Assembly: GCA_900074885.1 (NCBI GenBank)
Contig: FJUW01000062.1
Coordinates: 338,601-402,600, forward strand
Direction of reading: 5' to 3'
Length of the DNA stretch: 64,000 bases
Origin: Rhynchosporium graminicola
Lineage: Eukaryota > Ascomycota > Leotiomycetes > Helotiales > Ploettnerulaceae
Shown here piece after piece: positions 35,724 to 46,639 of the stretch. The notes under the pieces were generated by a model. It saw only the letters and a program-made list of their open reading frames with translations, was not told the origin of the DNA and searched no databases. Each line of letters begins with the position of its first letter. The first letter of the stretch is position 1. Made by a program: the position numbers and the translations under genes.

Positions 35724-36322
35724 CAGAGGCTGTCAAGTCCTAGAAATCTAAGGGTCGGCTACGGAACTCAAGAATGAATTTCAATATCGTGAATATCTCT
35801 ATCTATCAAGCCCGAAATTAAGCCTTCCTTTTCCCCCACTTGTAACACACCTTTGAGAGCGACTCTCAATAGCCATCTCGAACATAATAATAATATCGAG
35901 TGTGTACGTCCTGCACCACGAGAAGGTGAGCTTTTGTGGAGATCGACTTTTTGCGGAAACATATAATATTGTTTGATAGTCGGAGCTGTGCGAGTGATTA
36001 TGGAAAATATGCGATCGAGTAGCAGGCTTCGATATACGCTGATCCTCAAATCAACGAAAATATTTGCTATATGTACACAAAATGCACGCACTAGTGCACC
36101 ATTATACTTTGCTACAATGTTAAATCATCAAGACGAGCACCAAAAGGTGAAGAAGAGGAAAAGATTTGAATTATCATCTCATGCAGGTCGATCATCGGAA
36201 AAATTTCAATGGATATGGCCTAGAAATTCCAGTTCAGATTCAAGAACTCGGGATTCATGAGTAGTATGAAGACCATGTGGTGAATTTGAAGAATACAAAT
36301 TCTTGGCCGCTCTGCTAGGAGA

Positions 36323-37165
36323 CTAGTACGAAGCCTTTCCCAATTCTCTAACCGCCTCTCCCAATTCCCTCAACGTCTGCGCGTCTCTCGGAATAGTGTG
36401 CCCTTTCCCATGATCGAACAGCATGGCCTCGTCCTGATCACAAACATTGAACAACGCCATCGCACCATGTAAATACGGATCGTCGGCTCCAATACAATGC
36501 AAAGTTGGCACATCCACAACTTCCTCACTGATATCCGCAAGTAGCATTTCGTTCTTTTCCAGATTCAGCGGCGGCCATCCAGCAAAGAACACAGCATTCT
36601 TTATGCTCCTCGGTCGACCTTCCTGCTCGAATCGTCGCCGCTCGTCCATAATCAGTGTGGATGCTACCACCGTCCCTTCAGAGTATGCACATATGCCGTC
36701 AAATGGCCCATGTTTTTCTATCGTAGCGTATATGGCGTCGAGAGCACTGCGTACCGAGGATCGAATACCATCCGAGCCTTCTGGCATAAGTTCGCGCAGC
36801 ACATCTTCCGGGTTCTCTCCTTCTGGGAAGTCGCGAACTCGCTCGAGTACGTCATTCTGCTCGATTCCGTCGTACTCTATGAAGCGGTAATGAGGCGCTG
36901 GTCCGAAGTAATCAAGGAATCCTAAAGGTGGACTGCACTTGATCTCGCCTTGCGTGAAGAAAAATTCAGCTGTCCCGTCAGAGGACAATTCTTTGCAGAA
37001 TGGAGCTGAGAACATCATTAGCATCTTGATTCGACTTGTGTTGACAAGAATTAGGTACCTAATTGGACCTCAAAGTTCTGCTTCATTTAGTGATTGCTCA
37101 TATGGAGCTTTCGGGGTACTTACTTTGGCACTGCCATAAGCTCCCGGTAGACAAAGAAATCTCAT
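36323..37165 (-). CDS. FSH1-family serine hydrolase (alpha/beta hydrolase)
   Basis: Alpha/beta hydrolase of the FSH1 (PF03959) family. Two exons, 37165-37124 and 37024-36323, encode 247 residues. The tiny first exon (14 codons) gives the family start MRFLCLPGAYGSAK and is joined across a 99 bp intron (gtaagt...caag). The nucleophile elbow is AYSEG with Ser129; Ala replaces the usual first Gly. Asp195 (GADDPY) and His223 (GKGHT) complete a plausible triad. QGEIKCSPP and DYFGPAPHYRF match family members found beside polyketide synthases. No signal peptide, so cytosolic. It is divergent from the HR-PKS 2.5 kb away. By analogy with LovG of the lovastatin pathway it may release the polyketide from the ACP. 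The family call is firm; the pathway role is inferred from context. Confidence 0.9.
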
Positions 37166-37698
37166 TTCGAGTCAAGTCAATACACGTTTCCTGAATGTTT
37201 CCTGCTTGATGATGATCCAAACAGTTTTTTTTGGTCGATGAAATCCCCCAGATCTGCAGTTTTATTCCTGTTAGTAACGAAAGGGAGGAAGTGGGGGCGC
37301 GTCGAACACTCACGACCGGCTGAAAGAGGAGGATCGGATGAAAGAGCCGTCAGGCAAGGCCGAGAATATCCTTGAAGCATGCGCTCCATCTTTTCAGCAG
37401 TGTTACTTGAAATTACATCATAAGTACACAAGCAATGTTAGAGAGGATTCTCTTGCCTTATTACCAATTCAATTGGGTCTCGTTAGTCAGGCGTGCTTTT
37501 CAATTTTTTTCATATCAACAGCAGCCCTATCCTTATCCTTAGCTGGGCTCCTTTCATGCTAAGTTCTGAGTGGTGGGATTAGAAGCAGGCGCGCCTTTGA
37601 CCTGTAAGTGTACGGAGGTACAGTGGATAAGGGTTGTAGGAGGGACGACTAGGGTATTGGGGCTCTTGACTAAAAAAAAACAATACTTTCAAAACGCA

Positions 37699-37734
37699 CT
37701 GACTTGATCGCTGACTTTATCGCTGAATTTATCG
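37699..37734. repeat. three tandem 12-mers (ctgacTTTATCG-like)
   Basis: Units ctgacttgatcg, ctgactttatcg and ctgaatttatcg follow each other without spacing, differing at one or two positions. They sit in the region between the divergent hydrolase and PKS genes and could be regulatory sites or a small minisatellite. Confidence 0.7.
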
Positions 37735-38046
37735 TACCAAGTAGAACAAAAATCTGCTAACTTCCCGAATAAGTAAAGTCTTCAGACCCGCGCATCTCCC
37801 TAGTCGACCCTCATACAACACTTAACTGCTGTACCTTTGTACAGCTCGGCGGATAAGGCGTCGGCAGTTGGCCCGGGCCTCGACCTCAGCTTAGATTGCC
37901 TCAACAGATAAAGCCTAGCATTACTTACGGTAAGCATTATCCCGTTTTGGCGTCTGATTTAATCTGATCTAAGACCCAACGGCGGTTGACGTTAGCATTC
38001 GTAGAAGACCCACTTGGAGCGCCAGATGCCCAGATGCTAGAGGTTC

Positions 38047-38068
38047 TGGTTCGGTTCGGTTCGGTTCG
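38047..38068. repeat. (TTCGG)n pentamer repeat
   Basis: About four TTCGG units in tandem in the PKS-hydrolase intergenic region. Confidence 0.8.
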
Positions 38069-39673
38069 CTAGATGCCGTGTCTCGCAATCAGTAAACGAT
38101 CGACGATCGGATTAGATGTGAGGGAAGAAGCAATTGAGCGAGGATAAGATGTTAGGGAAGAAGCAATTCATGCGAAGTGCGGGGATCCCAGACACCGTAG
38201 AGGTTACGGAAGTTCGATATAGGAGGATGGAGGCACGGAGGCACGGTGCTGAACAAGCTCGAGCCACTACTCCTACTTGGAATATATCAATGTTCCAATG
38301 CATCATTAAAATAAAAAATAAAAACAAAAATAGCCCCCAACTGATTAATATGTTGTAATGAGTGAGAAAAAAAGATCAAAATTCGAGCTCCACGTGTTTG
38401 AAGCAATATCTATAGAAGAATCAACTGCATGATCGTGGCGTACGCGTACCTGTGGTAAGTACCTCCCTCCTACCTTCCTTCCTTACCCTTGTGCTCCTGG
38501 AAACAGCTTAAGGGGCTCGCTAAAGTTGCATTTCGCTTGATTGGGCTTAGCTCGGAAACTCCATTTCCACGTCCCATTCATTTCTCGGGCTTATCATCAT
38601 TCCCGTTGACTCTCACCTGCCACGGCATATTCAAGCAAAGATGGATGATACACTAATTTGTACAACAGAATGTAGAGACCCAAGTGAGCTAGCTATCCAC
38701 ATCCGTTCCAGCGCCACATCCGTCTCCATTAGACTGACACAAGGCATCGGCAATGGCCGGACCAGAACTTGAGCAGCTGTCGCTAGCTGAGCCAGAACGT
38801 CTCCTTTAGTCGATATCGCCGAGTTGTGATACCACATCCAATCGACTCCAGCAGCGGACTCGCCCTGATTTTATTGTCTTATCGCATAATTCTCCTCGCA
38901 TGTATTTGCTCGATAGTCGGGCACTAGCCGATTAGCTGTGGATCTCTCTTCTCTTCCTAGTAGCAGGTCCACTTAGTTCTGGCCAGGCCAGCCAAAAACA
39001 CAGGACTGCTCTATCTATCACCTCCCGTATTAGCACAAAGATCTTCATCCTATTATCTTCGCAGCTTGTTCTTGTTTTCTGCGCTCGGAAAAGATCTACA
39101 ATCAATATTTCTGAAAGTACTGTTTCCACTATCACTATCCCAAATCGCCCTTGCATTACTTGGCAAAAGTGCGAAGATAGCATCCATGTGTCGAGCTGTC
39201 GACTAGGTCTCATGCAATGCATTCGAATCAATATCAAGACAATGCCTCAAGATTACTTTTGCATTGGAGCGTTATGTTACGTTCGCATGTCGTAATCAGG
39301 ACCGCAGTTTGTTGCGAGCTCGTGTTATTTACTTGCTATATCTCCCAGTCCAAGACCCAGCATTACACGAGACTCTCATCCCAATTCCTGTACAACCTAT
39401 CTTTGTTCAGCTGATTCTTCTGAAAAAAAAAATCAACCAAGACCTGTGGACGCTTTTATAACGAGTCCGAATTTTTGGATCTTACTTGCTGCACGTGTCG
39501 ACTCTCCGCCTGTGGACTTCCCCGATTTCATATCCTCGCTATCGTGTGGTGACAGTGACAAATTCAATGTACGTGTCTGGAGCACAATCCAAATCTTTCC
39601 AGCCCTAGTCCTACCCTGACGATTGGTGTTCCCAGATCTAGCTATATCACAAGATACCCCGCGACCCGACAGA

Positions 39674-42600
39674 ATGGCGCCGTCAGCTCTTCCAGTAAAT
39701 GGGGAATCCATTGACCTCCCGCCACTCACCTACACAGAAATTTTGAGCAATGGACGCCGGACGATAAGCGCAAACGATTTAAGACATGGAGATTCAAATT
39801 CCGAGCCAAAAGCAGATGGGATAGCCCTCGAATCGGACGCCATGCCAATAGCCATTGTTGGCATGGGCTGCAGACTTCCAGGTGACGTGTCGACACCAGA
39901 AGAGTTTTGGGAACTATGTTCTCGAGCTCGCAGCGGCTGGTCGCCAATACCAAAGTCAAGATTCAACCATGAGGCATTTCACCACCCAAATCCAGACAAA
40001 ATGGGATGCTACAATCCAGAAGGAGGCCACTTCCTCGAGGAAGATGTCGGACTTTTCGACGCGCCTTTTTTTAATATTACCGAGAAAGAAGCCATCTCCA
40101 TGGATCCCCAGCAGCGATTACTCCTCGAATGTACATATGAAGCGTTGGAAAATGCAGGGATACCTAAGCGAGATCTCGCAGGTGAAAATGTTGGTGTGTT
40201 TGTAGGAGGCTCTTTTGCAGATTATGAGCTCCGGAACTGCAGGGATACGGACACGGCGCCTGTCTTCCAAGCGACAGGGTGCGCTCAGTCCCTGCTGTCC
40301 AACAGACTTTCGTACTACTTCGATTTCGCTGGACCCAGCTTTACAGTTGATACGGCGTGCTCGTCAAGTTTAGGAGCCATGCATCTGGCATGCCAGAGTA
40401 TACGTGATGGCGAGTCAAGCCATGCGATCGTGGCTTCATGCCATCTCAACCTTCTCCCAGATTATTTCATTATCATGTCAATGTCGAGGTTCGTCAATTT
40501 CCCAAGTGCTACCTTCAAATATCCTCGCTTAGCAGTAATTATTTACTGACTTGTGCTTCCTATAGCTTGTTTTCGAAGGAAGGTAAATCATTTGCCTTTG
40601 AAGCTCGTGGAAACGGTTTTGGCCGAGGCGAGGGCGTTGGCTGCGTGATCCTCAAGCCTCTCGATCAAGCTCTACGAGACAACGATTCTATCCGCGCAAT
40701 TGTAGCCGGTACAGGTATGAATCAGGATGGCCGAACGAAAGGCATAACAATGCCGAACGGAGATGCACAAGTTAACCTGATGAAATCTGTGTATAAGAAA
40801 TATGGGCTCGATCCAAAGAACACCGGCTACATCGAAGCTCACGGAACGGGCACCAAAGTCGGTGATCCGATCGAGGCAACTGCTCTGCATGAAGTGTTTG
40901 GTGAGGGCCGGTCAGCCAAGCAACCCCTGTTTATCGGCTCGGTCAAATCGAACATCGGACATCTCGAAGGTGCTAGTGGTGTCGTTTCCATCATCAAGAC
41001 TGCTATGATGCTTGAAAAGGGTTTTGTTTTACCAAATTGCAATTTTCAGTCTGGCAATCCAAAGATTCCATTTGATGAATGGCATTTGAAAGTTCCCACC
41101 TCACAACGCCCATGGCCAAGAGGAAAGAAGTACGCAAGCATCAACAACTTTGGATTTGGAGGAACCAATGCGCATACAGTACTCGAACGAGCTCCCGTGG
41201 CGCAGAAGACACTTCTGCCGGGCACGAATGATACTCTCGCAACTGGTACAAAGGCTCCTTCCAAAAGACTATATGTTCTCTCGGCAAACGACAAGCTATC
41301 ACTCGAGGCTCGTATGAACGATCTCACTGTGTACCTTGAACAGCGACCAGAGGTTTTCCAGAAATCGCTCTTACCAAGTCTGGTTTACACACTTGGTCAG
41401 CGAAGATCACATCTCGCATACAAAGTCGCCATTCCCGCGAGAAACTCATCAGAGCTGATCCCGGCTCTTGCTGGAAACGAGATCACACCTTCGCGATCTA
41501 CCAAAGAGCCCAGGATCGGGTTCGTCTATACTGGACAAGGCGCACAATGGCACGCGATGGGTCGAGAGCTGCTTGACGCCTATCCTGTCTTTGCGGCAAC
41601 GATGGAGAAATTGGACAGATATTTGAATGAGTTTGGGGCAGACTTCTCCTTGATTGAAGAATTATCCAAAGATGCCGAGGCTTCGCGAGTGTCCGCTGCA
41701 CACATCAGTCAACCAGCTTGCACCGCTGTACAGCTAGCTCTGACAGACCTGCTAAGTTCATGGGGAATCAAACCTTCTGCAGTGGCAGGCCATTCAAGTG
41801 GTGAAATTGGAGCCGCCTATGCCGCCGGGGCTCTTTCTCTTAAATCTTGCATTGCCATCGCGTATTTCAGAGGCCAATCTATTGTCCTCTTAAAGGACAA
41901 ATATCCCGAGTTGAAGGGTGCGATGATGGCAGTTGGCAGTAGCGCAGAGGATATGCAACCTCTGATCAAGTTACTGAAAGACGGCCGAGCAACTGTAGCG
42001 TGCATCAACAGCCCCTCGAGCATTACCGCATCAGGAGACGAGGCAGCGATCAACGAATTACAAGTAGCTGTTGAGGCCAAGCTGATGTTCAATCGCAAGC
42101 TTCGTGTTGATACTGCATATCATTCACATCACATGAACCTGGTGGCAGAGGAGTATCGTGATGCCATCAAGCACGTTACTTCGGAAGAGACATCCACGAT
42201 CTCCTTCCATTCCTCGTTACACGGTCGCCAAACCGGTACCGGGGATCTGGGTCCGTCATATTGGGTCCAGAACCTAACGTGCCCAGTCCGATTTTCCGAG
42301 GCTGTACAAAGCATGTGCAAGCCCATCGGCGCCAGCAGTGACCCAGGCGTGGACGTGGTGGTCGAAATCGGACCCCACGCCGCTCTCGAAGGACCTGTTA
42401 AGCAGATCCTGAAGTCCATCGGTGGAAGTGCCATCAAGATTCCATACACATCAACACTTCTTAGGAACAAGGATGCTGTCGATACCGCCGTACAACTCGC
42501 AGCAACCATGTTCATGAAAGGAGTTGATATCAATTTCGGGGCGATCAACTTCCCCTTCCCGGGCACTAAAGCTCCATCGTTTCTCACAAACCTTCCCAAA

Positions 42601-45600
42601 TACTCGTGGAACCACTCCAACAAGTACTGGCACGAGTCGCGCATTGCAGAGAAACACGTAAACAGACCATTTGCAAGGAACGACCTCATCGGAACACTTG
42701 CGAACTATTCGAATGATCTCGAGCCAACTTGGCGTAATATCATCCGCGCGGACGACATGCCCTGGGTGAGACATCACAAGATGCAGAACATGTCTGTATA
42801 TCCTATGGCGGGTTATATCGCCATGGCACTGGAGGCTGCTTCTCAGCGAGCCGTGATGCGAAATGTAGCATTTGACAAATTCGAGCTTCGAGAAGTCACC
42901 GTGAGCAGGCCTTTGGTCATTCACGAAGGCTCCGATGTTGAAGCAAATATCACCCTGCGAGCCTTCACAGAAGGTACAAGATCGTCGTCTGATTCATGGG
43001 ATGAGTTCCGGATCTTCTCTTGGGCTAAGGACAGAAGTTGGATTGAGCACTGTCGTGGCCTCATCTCAGTTGTCAAGTCAGCTGATGGGAATGTCGTCGA
43101 TGGTGCTCAGCAGAAGTTAAATGCGAAGACATCCTTGATATCTCGTATGGCTGCCTTCACTGAAGCTTGTACATCTGAAGTCGATACTCCACTGATGTAT
43201 GAGACTCTCGCGGATGCTGGAGCTCAATATGGTCAAACATTCCAAGGTCTCGAGAATTGCCGCGCCAGCGACAATCATGCGGTTGCAGATTTGATCATTC
43301 CAGACACGGCTGCGATCATGCCCATGGGGCACGAGCCAGACTTCATTATCCACCCTGCGTTCTTGGACCAATTCATCCAAATCGTCTGGCCCATTTTCGG
43401 TGCTGGATGGAAGGGCTTAGACGTATTGTACATGCCCTCATTCATCCAGAGTATGTCTCTATCTACAGGACTTACTCGTAAAAGCGGTGATAGAATGAAA
43501 GTGTTTGGTAATGGCAATCCCACACCCGCCAATCCTGCCGCTACAAAACTTTCGCTTTTCGCTACTTCCGAGCATGCAGATGAGGCACTGATCATTATGG
43601 AAGACCTGGTAATGACTCCTATCTTCGATGGTTCCAATGCATCAAGTTCAAGTGCAAATCGTGAACTCTGCTACAAATTACAATGGGAACCACTTCACGC
43701 CAAGCAAGAGCGTTCTGGGTTTGACAGCCCAATCTCGGAATTTAACGGCCACAACGGGATCATTGCTGTCAATCACGCGCCCACAGATGGTTCAAATGGA
43801 ACGAATGGTGTTCTCACCCCACCTACTTTGGAATGCGACTTCGCAATTATCTGTAACGAGGAGAATCAAGATAGGCTTGTTTCTAGAGTAAAAGATCTCA
43901 TCATCGACGTCACGCAAAGGACTCCCCTTGTGGGATCACTTGGAAACATCGATACAGATGGAAAAGTTTGCATCGTCCTCTCTGAGCTTGATAAATCCCT
44001 AATCTCAGGTCTCAATGCAACGAGTTTCCAAGCGATCCAGAAGATGATCGCAGGAGCAGCCGGCGTCTTTTGGGCGGTCCGAGGAGCATACACTGACTCC
44101 ACGAATCCTGATGCCGAGATGGTTATCGGAATGGCTCGCAGTATCCGCTCGGAAACGCTCCTCAAATTCGTTACCTTAGACTTCAGCACCTCACCTACGC
44201 TTTCGAGTACTGGAACTGCGGAGAAAATCATCGAGGTTCTCAAGACTTCCTTTTCTTCCGATTCTCCAATCGTGGGAGCGAATATGGAGTTTCAGGAGCG
44301 AAATGGCGACTTGCTTGTACCGCGTGTTGTCGAAGACTCAGAAATGAACAAGTTTGTGCATCAAGAAACTCAGCCTGTCTCTACACCTGATCTCCAGCCA
44401 TTCGTACAGAAAGGACGGCCACTGAAGATGGCCATTGAGACACCAGGTGCACTTGACACTTTGTACTTCACCGATGACCTTGCAGTCGGTTCGCCACTTC
44501 CAGACCACGAAGTGGAAATCGAAGTCAAAGCAACAAGTATGAACTTCAAGGACATCATGATCTCAATGGGTCAGCTTTCGAGCAAATACCTCGGTGTGGA
44601 GTGTGCGGGTATTATCAGTGCTGTTGGCAGCAAAGTCACGGATCTTCAAGTAGGCGACCGTGTCTGCGCAATGTCTGAAGGAGCATATTCAACATACACG
44701 CGTTGTCTCGGTACCAGTGCCCAAAAGATCTCGGAGACGATGTCCTTTGAAGATGCTTCAACGATACCAGTAATCTACTGCACGGCATACTACTCCCTCT
44801 TTGACCTTGGTCGCTTGACCAAGGGTGAGAGCGTACTGATTCACGCAGCAGCAGGTGGTGTTGGTCAATCAGCCATCATCCTCTGCCAGATGATCGGAGC
44901 AGAGATCTTCGCTACAGTCGGAAGCGTCGCAAAGAAGGAGTTTCTCATGAGCGAGTATCACATTCCTGAAGATCACATCTTCTACAGCCGAAATACCTCG
45001 TTTGCGAAGGCCATTCGACTTGCCACGAACGGTCAAGGTGTAGATGTCGTCCTAAATTCTCTGGCTGGCGATGCTCTGCGCGAGACATGGGACAGTCTGG
45101 CTCATTTTGGTCGCTTCATCGAGATCGGGAAGAAGGATATTGTGAGCAACTCCCGGCTTGAGATGGCTAGGTTTGAGCATAATGCCATGTTCGCTTCTGT
45201 GGATCTGACGGTTGTTGCCGCGGAGCGACCAAAAATAATGAAGAGACTTCTTGCAGACGTATTTAACTTAATGGGCAAGGGACTGGTCAAACCCATTTCT
45301 CCTATCACGGTCTTCCCCATCTCCAAGGTCGAATCCGCCTTCCGTACTCTGCAAGGAGGCAAGATTATGGGCAAGATTGTCATTGTTCCTCATCCAGACG
45401 ACCAAGTCAGAGCAGTACCTTCGAAGACACCGAATAATCTTCTTCAAGCCGATGCTACCTATGTGATTATTGGTGGTACAGGTGGTCTTGGGCGTAGTAT
45501 GAGCAGATGGATGATCGAAAAGGGTGCCAGAAATATCGTCCTCCTTTCTCGCAGTGGTAAAACCGATGGGAAGGTTGGTGAATTGATCAAGGAATCTGCA

Positions 45601-46639
45601 GAAACTGGTGCCAAAATCGTCGTCAAAGCCTGCGATGTTTCCAACAAGGAAGCCGTACAGAGCCTCGTCTCAGTAGATCTCTCAAGCCTGCCGCCGATCA
45701 AGGGTTTGATCCACGCTGCCATGGTTCTCGATGTAAGTTATACCCTTGTCTTTCCCATTGTAATTAAAGCTGAAGTGTCTGTAGGACGTCTTATTCGAGA
45801 AGATGCAGTTCAATCAGTGGCAGTCCGTCGTTGAAGGCAAGGTTTCCGGTGCATGGAACTTCCACCACGCCCTATCCAACGCATCCCTGGATTTCTTCAT
45901 CATGCTCTCGTCAGCAGCAGGTGCCGTTGGAAACAGAGGACAAGCCGCATACTCCGCAGCTAATTGTTTCCTGAACGCCTTTACTCAATACCGCATAGCT
46001 GAAGGTCTGCCTGCTTCTTCCATCGATCTCACCGCCGTCTCAGACGCAGGCTATCTCGCCGAGGGTTCTGCAGAGCGTGCTGCACAAGTCGCAGAGAATC
46101 TAGGCTCGGAGACGATCTCCGAGAAAGAAGTTCTAGCCCTGATTGCTGCTGCCATCACCGGCAAGATGGCCAGGGAGTGTAACTCGCATTGCATTACTGG
46201 ATTGAAGATCTCGGCTGATAGTAAGGACACTCTATTCTGGGTGGACGATGCGAAGTTTGCACATCTGAAAGCAGCTGCTGAGGAAGAGGCAGCTGTTTCT
46301 GCAACGAGTTCGCCGAATGCTGCAGTTTCACTTAGCGCTGCTCTGAAGGTTGCGAGCTCGAGACAGCAAGCCATTGAGCTTATATGCGAGGGGTTGATGA
46401 CGAAAGTTTCTGCAGTGTTAATGGTCCCCAGGGAGGAAATGGACCCAAGCAAAGCGATTGTGGTGTATGGACTTGACTCGCTCGTTGCGATCGAGATTCG
46501 CAACTGGATTACCAGAGAGTTGGAGGCCAGTCTGCAGGTATTGGAGTTATTAACCAGCGGAAGCTTCTGGGCCTTGTCGGAGGCCGTGTTGAGCAAGAGT
46601 AAACTTGGTGTGAGATTTGTCGCGGAGAAGGAGGCTTAA
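39674..46639 (+). CDS. highly reducing iterative type I polyketide synthase (KS-AT-DH-ER-KR-ACP)
   Basis: Builds a reduced polyketide chain from malonyl-CoA units. Exons 39674-40488, 40566-45732 and 45785-46639 join in frame (introns 77 and 52 bp) to give 2278 residues. Domains in order: KS from about 58, with active-site Cys229 (DTACSSS), His364 (EAHGTGT) and His404 (KSNIGHLEG); AT about 590-900 with GQGAQ and Ser682 (GHSSGE); DH about 960-1290 with His1008/1009 (VRHHKMQNMSVYP) and Asp1206 (HPAFLDQF); ER about 1560-1870 with HAAAGGVGQSA near 1698; KR with GGTGGLG (1908) and Tyr2050 (QAAYSAAN); ACP with phosphopantetheine Ser2226 (YGLDSL). The roughly 270 residues between DH and ER are too short for a C-methyltransferase, and no SAM-binding motif is seen. 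There is no thioesterase or reductase at the end, so release must come from another protein, plausibly the divergent FSH1-type hydrolase. All catalytic residues appear intact. The product cannot be predicted. Confidence 0.96.

Larger units (their letters stand above)
31973..36322. other. gene-free, A/T-rich and repeat-derived region
   Basis: More than 4 kb without a supported gene. It contains the TA-rich relic, several hairpins (for example 35003-35028, a perfect 10-bp stem with a 6-nt loop, and 35343-35358, a 6-bp stem) and a GA microsatellite. An open frame at 35396-35743 runs into that microsatellite and is not called. Confidence 0.5.
37166..39673. other. divergent intergenic region of the PKS cluster
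   Basis: Shared upstream region of the hydrolase (minus) and the PKS (plus), with no supported gene. It holds three tandem 12-mers (37699-37734), a TTCGG repeat (38047-38068), a perfect GGCCCGGGCC palindrome (37870-37879) and a GTACGCGTAC palindrome (38440-38449). A ttttataac A/T element lies near 39453-39461, about 215 bp before the PKS ATG. Any of these could be regulatory, but no factor can be named. Confidence 0.45.
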
